Positions 48,902 through 56,686 of a stretch of 64,000 nucleotides of DNA are shown in pieces. The position numbers were made by a program, and so were the translations under genes. The DNA comes from Pseudomonas sp. ok272 (lineage in GTDB: Bacteria > Pseudomonadota > Gammaproteobacteria > Pseudomonadales > Pseudomonadaceae). Position 1 is the stretch's first letter, and every line of letters begins with the position of its first letter. Under the pieces are notes generated by a model, which was not told where the DNA came from, did not search any database, and saw nothing but the letters and a program-made list of their open reading frames with translations. The stretch is from assembly GCF_900109995.1 (NCBI RefSeq), contig NZ_FOCB01000001.1, positions 186,001-250,000 of the forward strand, read 5' to 3'.

Positions 48902-49908
48902 AGATCGCAATCGTCAACGACATGCCGATCGCCGTGGAGGCGCTGCGCCGGGCGCTGGCGTTCGAGCCGGCGCACCAGGTGGTGTGGGTCGCCAGCAATG
49001 GCCAGGAAGCGCTGCAAAAGTGCGCCGAGCTGACCCCGGACCTGATCCTGATGGACCTGATCATGCCGGTGATGGATGGTGTCGAGGCCACCCGGCGGAT
49101 CATGGCCGAAACCCCGTGCGCCATCGTCATCGTTACGGTGGACCGCCAGCAGAACGTGCACCGGGTGTTCGAAGCCATGGGCCACGGCGCCCTGGACGTG
49201 GTCGATACCCCGGCGCTCGGCGCGGGCAACCCAAAGGACGCCGCCGCACCGTTGCTGCGCAAGATCTTCAATATCGGCTGGCTGATTGGCGAGCGTGGCA
49301 CCCGGGTGCGTTCGGCGCCACCGCCATCGCGGCACCTGGGGCAGCGCAAGAGCCTGGTGGCCATTGGTTCGTCGGCGGGCGGACCGGCCGCGCTGGAAGT
49401 GCTGCTCAAGGGGCTGCCCGCCGATTTCGCGCCGGCCATCGTGCTGGTGCAGCATGTCGACCAGGTGTTCGCCGCCGGCATGGCCGAGTGGCTCGCCAGC
49501 GCCAGCGGCCTGAACGTGCGCCTGGCCGAGGAGGGCGAGGAGCCCCAGGCGGGCACGGTGTTGCTGGCTGGCACCAACCACCATATTCGGTTATTGAAGA
49601 GCGGCGCGCTGGCCTACACCGCCGAGCCGGTCAACGAGATTTACCGTCCCTCGATCGACGTGTTCTTCGAGAGCGTGGCCAGCCACTGGCATGGCGATGC
49701 CGTGGGCGTCCTGCTGACCGGCATGGGCCGTGATGGGGCCCAGGGACTAAAAATGATGCGCCAGCAGGGTTACCTGACCATTGCTCAGGATCAGCACAGC
49801 AGCGCGGTGTACGGCATGCCCAAGGCGGCCGCCGCGATCGATGCCGCTGTGGAAATCCACCCGCTGGAAAAAATAGCGCCACGATTGCTGGAGATCTTTA
49901 CCCAATGA
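48898..49908 (+). CDS. wspF: CheB-type methylesterase WspF
   Basis: 336 residues. Receiver domain with Asp53 (LILMDLIMPVMDG) and a CheB catalytic domain with the triad regions GSSAGGPAAL (Ser), VQHVDQVF (His) and LLTGMGRDGAQG (Asp). It demethylates WspA and dampens signalling. Loss of wspF is the classic route to wrinkly-spreader colonies in P. fluorescens SBW25; here it is intact. Confidence 0.95.
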   Translation: MKIAIVNDMPIAVEALRRALAFEPAHQVVWVASNGQEALQKCAELTPDLILMDLIMPVMDGVEATRRIMAETPCAIVIVTVDRQQNVHRVFEAMGHGALDVVDTPALGAGNPKDAAAPLLRKIFNIGWLIGERGTRVRSAPPPSRHLGQRKSLVAIGSSAGGPAALEVLLKGLPADFAPAIVLVQHVDQVFAAGMAEWLASASGLNVRLAEEGEEPQAGTVLLAGTNHHIRLLKSGALAYTAEPVNEIYRPSIDVFFESVASHWHGDAVGVLLTGMGRDGAQGLKMMRQQGYLTIAQDQHSSAVYGMPKAAAAIDAAVEIHPLEKIAPRLLEIFTQ

Positions 49909-49956
49909 ACGACATCCGCCGCTGTGCTCATCAGCCAGTCACTCAGGTGAACCCTT

Positions 49957-50958
49957 ATGGATGATTTACAGCTCGACGACTTCAAGACCGATGAGAACGC
50001 CGCGATGGTGCTGTTGGTCGACGATCAGGCGATGATCGGCGAAGCCGTGCGCCGTGGCCTGGCGAACGAAGAAAACATCGACTTTCACTTCTGTGCCGAT
50101 CCGCACCAGGCCATCGCCCAGGCCGTGCGCATCAAGCCCACGGTGATCCTGCAGGACTTGGTCATGCCCGGGCTCGATGGCTTGTCGCTGGTGCGCGAAT
50201 ACCGCAACCACCCGGCGACCAAGGACATTCCGATCATCGTGCTGTCGACCAAGGAGGACCCGCTGATCAAGAGCGCGGCGTTCGCGGCCGGGGCCAACGA
50301 TTACCTGGTCAAGCTGCCGGACAACATCGAGTTGGTGGCGCGCATTCGCTATCATTCGCGCTCCTACACCACGCTGATCCAGCGTGACGCGGCCTACCGG
50401 GCGCTGCGGGTCAGCCAGCAGCAGTTGCTCGACACCAATCTGGTGCTGCAACGCCTGATGAACTCCGACGGCCTGACCGGGCTGTCCAACCGTCGGCATT
50501 TCGACGAGTACCTGGAACTGGAGTGGCGACGGGCCATACGTGATCAGAGCCAACTGTCGCTGCTGATGATCGATGTCGACTACTTCAAGTCCTACAACGA
50601 CAGCTTCGGCCACCTGGAAGGCGATGAAGCCCTGCGCAAGGTTGCCGCGGCAATCCGCAACGCCAGCAGCCGACCGTCGGACCTGCCCGCGCGCTACGGC
50701 GGAGAAGAGTTCGCCCTGGTGCTGCCCAACACCTCGCCGGGCGGCGCGCGACTGGTGGCCGAGAAACTGCGCCAGACGGTGGTCGCCCTGAAAATCCCCC
50801 ACATCGCCCCGGCCGATGGCGCCAGCCTGACCATCAGTATTGGCCTGTCGACCATCACCCCGCAGCAGAGCAGCGATAGCCGGCAGTTGATCCTGGCGGC
50901 GGACAAGGGCCTGTACCTGGCGAAGCACAATGGGCGCAATCAGGTGGGGATTGAGTAG
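49957..50958 (+). CDS. wspR: Diguanylate cyclase response regulator WspR
   Basis: 333 residues. Receiver domain with Asp67 ([12 protein letters not shown]), a coiled linker (about 140-170) and a GGDEF domain with active-site GGEEF at 248-252. The inhibitory I-site is RPSD at 239-242, five residues before it. It makes c-di-GMP on phosphorylation by WspE, promoting biofilm formation. It starts 48 nt after wspF with GGTGA nearby; last gene of the operon. Confidence 0.96.
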   Translation: MDDLQLDDFKTDENAAMVLLVDDQAMIGEAVRRGLANEENIDFHFCADPHQAIAQAVRIKPTVILQDLVMPGLDGLSLVREYRNHPATKDIPIIVLSTKEDPLIKSAAFAAGANDYLVKLPDNIELVARIRYHSRSYTTLIQRDAAYRALRVSQQQLLDTNLVLQRLMNSDGLTGLSNRRHFDEYLELEWRRAIRDQSQLSLLMIDVDYFKSYNDSFGHLEGDEALRKVAAAIRNASSRPSDLPARYGGEEFALVLPNTSPGGARLVAEKLRQTVVALKIPHIAPADGASLTISIGLSTITPQQSSDSRQLILAADKGLYLAKHNGRNQVGIE

Positions 50959-51013
50959 TAACCCAGCTTCTTATGTATCGCCTGGGCTTGCACAAGGAAG
51001 GGTTGAAGAAGTT

Positions 51014-51057
51014 GCTGACAAGTTTGTTCTTGATGGACTAGAAATAAACTTGTCAGC
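51014..51057. repeat. 12-bp perfect inverted repeat at the island edge
   Basis: gctgacaagttt (51014-51025) and aaacttgtcagc (51046-51057) with a 20-base loop, 55 bp after the wspR stop. There is no T-run, so a terminator is not the simplest reading. Confidence 0.8.
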
Positions 51058-51106
51058 GATTCGTGAAGACTCAACAGACTTATAGTGTGCTGCGTCGTAG
51101 ATAAAA

Positions 51107-51292
51107 TTAGCTTCGCGGTAGGAGTACTCGCTCAAAATCCTCCTTAGGCATCTGGCAATCCGGGCATAGCCAGTTGTCGGGGATATCTTCCCAATACGTA
51201 CCGGGTGCTATTCCATTTTCAGGATCACCCATCGTAGGGTTGTACTCATAGCCGCAGACAGTACAGATCATTACGAGCTCTTTGGTTGGCAT
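51107..51292 (-). CDS. Rubredoxin
   Basis: 61 residues. Two CxxC knuckles (CTVCGY near residue 10 and CPDCQMP near 43) hold one iron; the [15 protein letters not shown] core is typical. Rubredoxins pass single electrons to oxygenases, desaturases and hydroxylases. ATG 51292 has an AGGACT ribosome site, so I prefer it to ATG 51271, although that gives the more usual N-terminus. Last gene of the island's minus-strand unit, 21 nt after the small membrane protein. No rubredoxin reductase is nearby. Confidence 0.88.
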   Translation of the reverse strand: MPTKELVMICTVCGYEYNPTMGDPENGIAPGTYWEDIPDNWLCPDCQMPKEDFERVLLPRS

Positions 51293-51313
51293 GATTAAAG
51301 TCCTGTTGGTTTG

Positions 51314-51670
51314 TTAGAGTGCTACTGTTGCAATTAACCCTGTCGCACCTAGAAAAAAACCTATGAGTGCGCCTCTGCCAGGTAGTTCTTTTAGCATGGC
51401 GTATATAACGATAGGCTCTAAAATAAGCAGGAGCGTCAAAGAGGCGACAGTCACTACCCAGATGTTTCCGGTGGCTTTATATCCAAGCCAGTATGCAAAA
51501 ATCAGGCTTATGCCGGCGATACTAATCAGTAGTATGGGTTTTAGAAACATTAATGGGTTTTCCATTGGTCGACCCTCAAGTTTTGAAGCGTATACTTCGC
51601 TGTAGATTGTGAGTACTTCGCCGATGATCATCAGTATTAGTGCTGCAATCATGTAGTGATGATTTTTCAT
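51314..51670 (-). CDS. Small DMT/EamA-like membrane protein
   Basis: 118 residues with four hydrophobic helices (about 7-24, 44-64, 70-92, 98-117). Size and pattern resemble half of an EamA domain or a small multidrug-resistance-type exporter, which work as dimers. Its ATG overlaps the stop of the upstream frame (ATGA), so it was translated coupled to that gene. Codon use is AT-rich like the island. An exporter for the cluster's product is plausible but unproven. Confidence 0.7.
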   Translation of the reverse strand: MKNHHYMIAALILMIIGEVLTIYSEVYASKLEGRPMENPLMFLKPILLISIAGISLIFAYWLGYKATGNIWVVTVASLTLLLILEPIVIYAMLKELPGRGALIGFFLGATGLIATVAL

Positions 51671-51930
51671 TGTCGACCTTTATAGAGTGCAGATAAAATC
51701 GCATTGATTACATTGTTTCCGAGTTCGTTGTCATCCAGCAGGAAGTGAGGGCCGTCGTGATCAAGCAGGAAAGTGTTCTGATAGGCGCCTCCTTCAAGTT
51801 TAGCTATGCTGTGAAGTGCATTTTCAGCCTTGCTTAAATTCGAGGTGTGAGTGTGTTTGAGTATTTTTATCGCGTTTCCAAAGTGGATGGCTTCATCGGA
51901 TATTAAATTTTTAATCCATGTGCGTATTTT
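51667..51930 (-). pseudogene. C-terminal remnant with ferritin-like DExxH helix
   Basis: An 87-codon open frame with no ATG, GTG or TTG, ending in a 4-nt overlap with the next gene, so it was once the 3' end of a real gene. It contains LISDEAIHFGNAIKIL, reminiscent of the metal-binding helix (DExxH...FG) of ferritin-like diiron oxygenases, then an unrecognised tail (FLLDHDGPHFLLDDNELG). The family call is tentative; the neighbouring rubredoxin would suit an oxygenase. Confidence 0.4.
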
Positions 51931-52315
51931 TCAACTCTTTCCGTAGATCGTAATTGCTAGTAAGGCTGTGGTCTTTCTGGTTGCCATACTCCCAAGGCTC
52001 TATACACGTGTCTAGGTACAGTGTTTTAAATCGCTGTGTGAGTCCTATCAGTGCTGTACTTGAAACGGATACCGCTAGGTTCAAAAGAAAACGTGTGCTG
52101 CTTAGTAGGGGAGACAAGACTTCGATGAAGTTGTTGTTGGTGATGTGTTTCTTGTGTAGTGTGGCTGAGAACTCGGTTGCAATGTCCTGTCGAGTTTTGT
52201 CTACTTCTTTGTCGAAGATCGTTATATTTGCATTGTAGTGTTCAATCAATAGCGGCAGTAGTGCCTGGGCTATGCTGCCAAAGCCGACGATTATTATGTT
52301 GTTGATGGGGCTCAT
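51911..52315 (-). pseudogene. Homospermidine-synthase-like dehydrogenase, N-terminal domain only
   Basis: 134 residues. NAD-binding motif IIIVGFGSIAQALLPLL, then LLNLAVSVSS and LYLDTCIEPWEYG, with SNYDLRKE at the end. These match in order the first 140 residues of bacterial homospermidine synthase and related saccharopine-dehydrogenase-fold enzymes, which normally have about 470 residues. The frame stops right after this, so the substrate-binding domain is missing. A one-base change in the A5 run near 51927-51931 would join it to the following frame. Codon use is AT-rich. Confidence 0.65.
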
Positions 52316-52629
52316 AATAGTCCTTTAATTTTAGGCGGCGGCCGAGAGGCCAGGGTTAATTGAGTTGTCAGGCGGCTTCTCTGTAGTAGTTAAAACTATG
52401 TGGCGTGCAGCGTGTGGTCTCAACGATTAACTTGATATGCTGGAGTGGCTTTAGTTAAGTGTTGGTCGTGTGCTTTGATTCGTCTTTCGTTACATATTTA
52501 TATGCGTGAATTCGGTGTTGTGCAATTGCTAACTTGGTAGGACGGTTCCGTTTTTTTTGAGGTTTTTTCCTACAAGATTATTGGTGTAGTCATCTTGTCG
52601 TGGATGGATTTTCTGATGGTGTGGCGGAT

Positions 52630-52836
52630 ATGTCTGAGACGAGATTCCGGGACTGCCCCGGCCTGAAAGGTTTCAGTCCATGGCATGTGCTCAAGGGCAT
52701 GATCGGGCTGACCCTGGTGATTTCGATGATTGGCCACCTGGCGGGCTGCCGTGACAGCCTGATTACGTTATACTCGCCGGCTTTCAAAAGTTCGCCAACG
52801 AGTGCTGCCCGCCATGGAAATCAACCCGATCCTTAA
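52630..52836 (+). CDS. Doubtful small membrane-like protein before prfB
   Basis: 68 codons from ATG 52630 (GTG 52600 possible). GC-rich codons and one hydrophobic helix ([17 protein letters not shown]) make the first 45 codons look coding. The rest overlaps the prfB promoter and start, so it may be only a remnant of a native gene cut by the island. Not recognised. Confidence 0.25.
   Translation: MSETRFRDCPGLKGFSPWHVLKGMIGLTLVISMIGHLAGCRDSLITLYSPAFKSSPTSAARHGNQPDP
52769..52774 (+). promoter_or_regulatory. -10 element of prfB
   Basis: TATACT 39 bp before the prfB ATG; no good -35 seen. Confidence 0.45.
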
Positions 52837-53909
52837 CAGTATCAAGGACCTGTCCGAGCGCTCCGAAACTATTCGGGGGTATCTTTGACTACGATCAAAA
52901 GCATGAGCGTCTGACCGAGGTCAATCGCGAGCTTGAAGATCCGGCTGTCTGGAACAACCCTGAGTACGCTCAGAACCTGGGTCGCGAGCGTTCGCTGCTG
53001 GCCCAGATCGTAGAAACCCTCGATGAAATGTCCAGCGGCCTGGCGGATGCCAAGGACCTGCTGTTGATGTCCGCCGAGGAAGAAGACCAGGCCGCCGTCG
53101 ATGACGTCGCTGCCGAAGTCGAACGCCTGCGCGAGGCCCTCGAGAAGCTCGAGTTCCGCCGCATGTTCAGCGGTGAGATGGACGCCAACAACGCCTACCT
53201 GGACATCCAGGCCGGCTCCGGCGGCACCGAGGCCCAGGACTGGGCCAACATCCTGCTGCGCATGTACCTGCGCTGGGCGGATAAACGCGGTTTCGACGCC
53301 ACCATCATGGAACTGTCGGCCGGTGAAGTGGCCGGGATCAAGGGCGCGACCATCCACATCAAGGGTGAATACGCCTTTGGCTGGCTGCGCACCGAGATCG
53401 GCGTGCATCGCCTGGTACGCAAGAGCCCATATGATTCGGGCAACCGTCGCCACACCTCGTTCTCGGCCGTGTTCGTGTCGCCGGAAATCGATGACAACAT
53501 CGAAATCGACATCAACCCGTCCGACCTGCGCATCGACACCTACCGTTCCTCGGGTGCCGGTGGCCAGCACGTAAACACCACCGACTCGGCGGTACGGATC
53601 ACCCACGTTCCGAGCAACACCGTGGTCAGTTGCCAGAACGAACGCTCCCAGCACGCCAACAAAGACACCGCGATGAAAATGTTGCGGGCGCGCTTGTACG
53701 AGCAGGAAGTGCAGAAGCGCAACGCCGCTTCCCAGGCCCTGGAAGAGACCAAGTCGGACATCGGCTGGGGTCACCAGATCCGCTCGTATGTGCTCGACGC
53801 GTCGCGGATCAAGGATTTGCGCACTAACATCGAACGCAGCGACTGCGACAAGGTGCTCGATGGCGACATCGACGAGTACCTGATCGCCAGCTTGAAACAA
53901 GGGCTCTAA
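52814..53909 (+). CDS. prfB: Peptide chain release factor 2 (programmed +1 frameshift)
   Basis: RF2 (364 aa after frameshifting) ends translation at UGA and UAA. The gene starts at ATG 52814, reads 24 codons to CTT, meets TGA at 52886-52888 and continues in the +1 frame from GAC 52887. The catalytic motif is [16 protein letters not shown]. The anticodon-like loop reads RKSPYDSG, where E. coli has SPF. lysS follows after about 100 nt, the usual partner. Confidence 0.97.
52875..52889 (+). promoter_or_regulatory. prfB recoding site
   Basis: A Shine-Dalgarno-like CGGGGGT sits 3 bases ahead of the slippery CTT TGA C. Low RF2 lets the ribosome slip +1 on CTT, giving autoregulation. The layout is the classic bacterial one. 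Confidence 0.95.
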
Positions 53910-54007
53910 GGCCCGCCCTACAGAGGCTGCATCCTGTAGGCGCGTGGCCCGCCCGCGAACCCCGGCCATAAGCCTGGGGCAACGAACCTGATGGAATCTT
54001 TAAAGAC

Positions 54008-55510
54008 ATGAGCGACCTAGAACTCGACCCGCAAGCCCTGCAACAGGAAGAAAACACCCTGATCGCCCTGCGCAAGGAAAAGCTGGCTGCCGAGCGTGCC
54101 AAGGGCAATGCCTTCCCGAACGACTTCCGCCGCGACAACTACTGCGATGCGCTGCAGAAGCAATACGCGGACAAGACCAAGGAAGAGCTGGCAGAGGCTG
54201 CAATACCGGTCAAGGTTGCCGGTCGCATCATGCTCAACCGTGGTTCGTTCATGGTGATCCAGGACATGACCGGGCGCATTCAGGTCTACGTCAACCGCAA
54301 GACCCTGTCTGAAGACACCCTGGCCGACGTCAAGACCTGGGACCTGGGCGACATCATTGCCGCCGAAGGCACCCTGGCGCGCTCCGGCAAGGGCGACCTG
54401 TACGTTGAGATGACCAACGTGCGCCTGCTGACCAAATCCCTGCGCCCGCTGCCGGACAAGCACCACGGCCTGACCGACACTGAGCAGCGCTATCGCCAGC
54501 GCTACGTTGACCTGATCGTCAACGAAGAGGTGCGCCAGACCTTCCGCGTACGTTCGCAGGTGATTGCCCACATCCGCAGCTTCCTGATGCAGCGCGACTT
54601 CCTGGAAGTCGAGACACCGATGCTGCAGACCATCCCGGGTGGCGCGGCGGCCAAGCCGTTCGAGACGCACCACAACGCGCTGGACATGGAAATGTTCCTG
54701 CGTATCGCTCCGGAGCTGTACCTCAAGCGCCTGGTCGTGGGTGGGTTCGAGAAGGTGTTCGAGATCAACCGCAACTTCCGTAACGAAGGTGTATCGACTC
54801 GCCACAACCCAGAATTCACCATGTTGGAGTTCTACCAGGCCTACGCCGACTACGAAGACAACATGGACCTGACCGAGGAACTGTTCCGCGAGCTGGCCCA
54901 GTTGGTCCTGGGCAGCACCGACGTGCCGTACGGCGACAAGGTGTTCCACTTCGGCGAGCCGTTCGTGCGCCTGTCGGTGTTCGACTCGATCCTCAAGTAC
55001 AACCCCGAGCTGACCGCCGATGACCTGAGCGACATCGACAAGGCTCGTGCCATCGCCAAGAAAGCCGGGGCCAAGGTGCTGGGCTTTGAAGGCCTGGGCA
55101 AGTTGCAGGTGATGATTTTCGAAGAGCTGGTGGAGCACAAGCTGGAACAGCCGCACTTCATTACCCAGTACCCGTTCGAAGTCTCGCCGCTGGCCCGTCG
55201 CAACGATGACAACCCGAACGTCACTGACCGTTTCGAGCTGTTCATCGGTGGCCGTGAAATCGCCAACGCCTACTCCGAGCTGAACGATGCCGAGGACCAG
55301 GCCGAACGCTTCATGGCCCAGGTTGCCGACAAGGACGCCGGGGACGACGAAGCCATGCACTACGACGCCGACTTCGTTCGCGCCCTGGAGTACGGGATGC
55401 CGCCGACCGCCGGTGAAGGTATCGGTATCGACCGTCTGGTGATGTTGTTGACCAACTCACCGTCGATCCGCGATGTGATCCTGTTCCCGCATATGCGACC
55501 GCAAGCGTAA
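54008..55510 (+). CDS. lysS: Lysyl-tRNA synthetase (class II)
   Basis: LysS (500 aa) charges tRNA-Lys. N-terminal OB-fold anticodon domain ([20 protein letters not shown]), class II motif 2 ([18 protein letters not shown]) and motif 3 ([13 protein letters not shown]). Full length with the family's usual MSDLELDPQ start. It follows prfB on the same strand and ends in a strong terminator. Confidence 0.97.
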   Translation: MSDLELDPQALQQEENTLIALRKEKLAAERAKGNAFPNDFRRDNYCDALQKQYADKTKEELAEAAIPVKVAGRIMLNRGSFMVIQDMTGRIQVYVNRKTLSEDTLADVKTWDLGDIIAAEGTLARSGKGDLYVEMTNVRLLTKSLRPLPDKHHGLTDTEQRYRQRYVDLIVNEEVRQTFRVRSQVIAHIRSFLMQRDFLEVETPMLQTIPGGAAAKPFETHHNALDMEMFLRIAPELYLKRLVVGGFEKVFEINRNFRNEGVSTRHNPEFTMLEFYQAYADYEDNMDLTEELFRELAQLVLGSTDVPYGDKVFHFGEPFVRLSVFDSILKYNPELTADDLSDIDKARAIAKKAGAKVLGFEGLGKLQVMIFEELVEHKLEQPHFITQYPFEVSPLARRNDDNPNVTDRFELFIGGREIANAYSELNDAEDQAERFMAQVADKDAGDDEAMHYDADFVRALEYGMPPTAGEGIGIDRLVMLLTNSPSIRDVILFPHMRPQA

Positions 55511-55521
55511 GTGCTTCCCTT

Positions 55522-55553
55522 TAAAAAGCCGCCTACTTCAGGCGGCTTTTTAT
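55522..55553 (+). terminator. Intrinsic terminator of lysS
   Basis: TAAAAAGCCGCC-TACTTCA-GGCGGCTTTTTA: strong stem with A and T runs 12 nt after the lysS stop. Confidence 0.93.
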
Positions 55554-55601
55554 TGCCCGTCTGGTACAAATGTATCAATTTGTTGCTTTCATCTGAGAGG
55601 A

Positions 55602-56327
55602 ATGCCTGTCGTGAATCGTGCAATGGCTCAACAGGGGGCGGCGGGCGTCGCCACAGCGGTCGCTGAAAGCGTTCAGTACCAGGGCCGCAAGCCCAGCCGA
55701 CAAGGCAGCGAGCAGCGTCGACAGGAGATTCTCGATGCCGCGATGCGCATCGTCGTGCGTGACGGCGTGCGGGCCGTGCGTCATCGGGCGGTGGCGGCCG
55801 AGGCCGCTGTGCCGCTGTCGGCGACCACCTACTACTTCAAGGATATCGATGACCTGCTCACCGATACCTTTGCCCAATACGTGGAGCGCAGCGCGGCCTA
55901 CATGGCTAAGTTGTGGGCCGACCACGAAGGCCTGCTGCGGGAAATGGTCGCGGCTGGCGAAGGCAACGGTGAGGCGCGAGCGCAACTGGCGGACGACATT
56001 GCCCGGTTCGCCGCCGACTATATTCATCGGCAACTGATCAATCGTCGCGAGCACCTGATGGCCGAGCAGGCGTTCCGCCAGGAAGCGCTGCTGAACCCGC
56101 GCCTGGCGCTGTTGGTGCGCTCGCACCAGCAAATTCTCCTACAGGGTACGTGCCAACTGTTCCAGGTCCTGGGTTCGCCAGAGCCACAGCAAGATGGCCA
56201 AGTGTTGACGGCGATTATCGGACGGATGGAATATCAGGGCCTGCTCAATGGCGCAGAGCCGCAGGCGGAGCAGGACCGGCTGGGCATCCTGACGCGGTAT
56301 ATGCATTTGGTGTTGGCGTCGGTGTAA
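55602..56327 (+). CDS. TetR-family transcriptional regulator
   Basis: 241 residues. An unstructured N-terminus of about 35 residues is followed by a TetR HTH (ILDAAMRIVVRDGVRAVRHRAVAAEAAVPLSATTYYFKDIDDLL) and a helical ligand-binding domain. The start is not certain: ATG 55602 is very close to GAGAGG, while GTG 55611 has better spacing. The upstream tggtacaaatgtatcaattt may be an operator. As I recall, Pseudomonas keeps a TetR regulator next to lysS; its targets are unknown to me. Confidence 0.85.
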   Translation: MPVVNRAMAQQGAAGVATAVAESVQYQGRKPSRQGSEQRRQEILDAAMRIVVRDGVRAVRHRAVAAEAAVPLSATTYYFKDIDDLLTDTFAQYVERSAAYMAKLWADHEGLLREMVAAGEGNGEARAQLADDIARFAADYIHRQLINRREHLMAEQAFRQEALLNPRLALLVRSHQQILLQGTCQLFQVLGSPEPQQDGQVLTAIIGRMEYQGLLNGAEPQAEQDRLGILTRYMHLVLASV

Positions 56328-56363
56328 CTCATGGGCATCGACACCGCCCTTGTGGGGACGAGC

Positions 56364-56455
56364 CCTGCGGGAGCGAACCTGCTTGCGAAAGCGTCAGCCA
56401 ATGACGACTGACGGCGAATGTGATGGCCGCTTCGCGAGCAGGCTCGCTCCCACAA
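56364..56455. repeat. REP doublet after the TetR gene
   Basis: Inverted REP copies (gcgggagcgaacctgcttgc ... cgcgagcaggctcgctccca), the first somewhat degraded. Confidence 0.75.
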
Positions 56456-56501
56456 GGTGGGGTGTATCAACTGAAGGTCGGTGGCGTCTTCACCAGGAGT
56501 C

Positions 56502-56651
56502 ATGAATGAAGCACTGGCGTGTGGTGGTGATCGCCTTGTCGTGTTGGTCGACAGTGACCTGGACCGGGTGTTTGCCTACCTCGACGACCCGGCCAACTCG
56601 GATGTATTCGTGGAAGCGGCGCGCTATCAACGGCCGCTCAAGACCCAATAA
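56502..56651 (+). CDS. Possible 49-aa protein upstream of the QEGLA gene
   Basis: Frame MNEALACGGDRLVVLVD... ends at TAA 56651, 35 nt before the next gene. Third positions are GC-rich, as in real genes, and AGGAG precedes it closely. A second ATG at 56506 opens another frame with poorer codon use. Not recognised; possibly the remainder of a larger gene. Confidence 0.35.
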   Translation: MNEALACGGDRLVVLVDSDLDRVFAYLDDPANSDVFVEAARYQRPLKTQ

Positions 56652-56686
56652 ACGCAGCACGTAAGGCACAACCAAGGGAGCAACCG

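Larger units (their letters stand above)
50960..52600. other. AT-rich island between wspR and prfB
   Basis: GC falls to about 40-45% by eye, against about 60% or more on both sides. All recognisable genes read on the minus strand: a broken dehydrogenase, a remnant, a small membrane protein and rubredoxin. As I recall, wspR and prfB are neighbours in other Pseudomonas, so this looks inserted. No integrase, transposase or direct-repeat boundary was found. The part 52320-52600 holds no gene that I can support. Confidence 0.7.

Noticed and set aside
52814..52888. prfB as a disrupted gene because of the early TGA
   Set aside because: The TGA is the known programmed frameshift signal of RF2, not a mutation.
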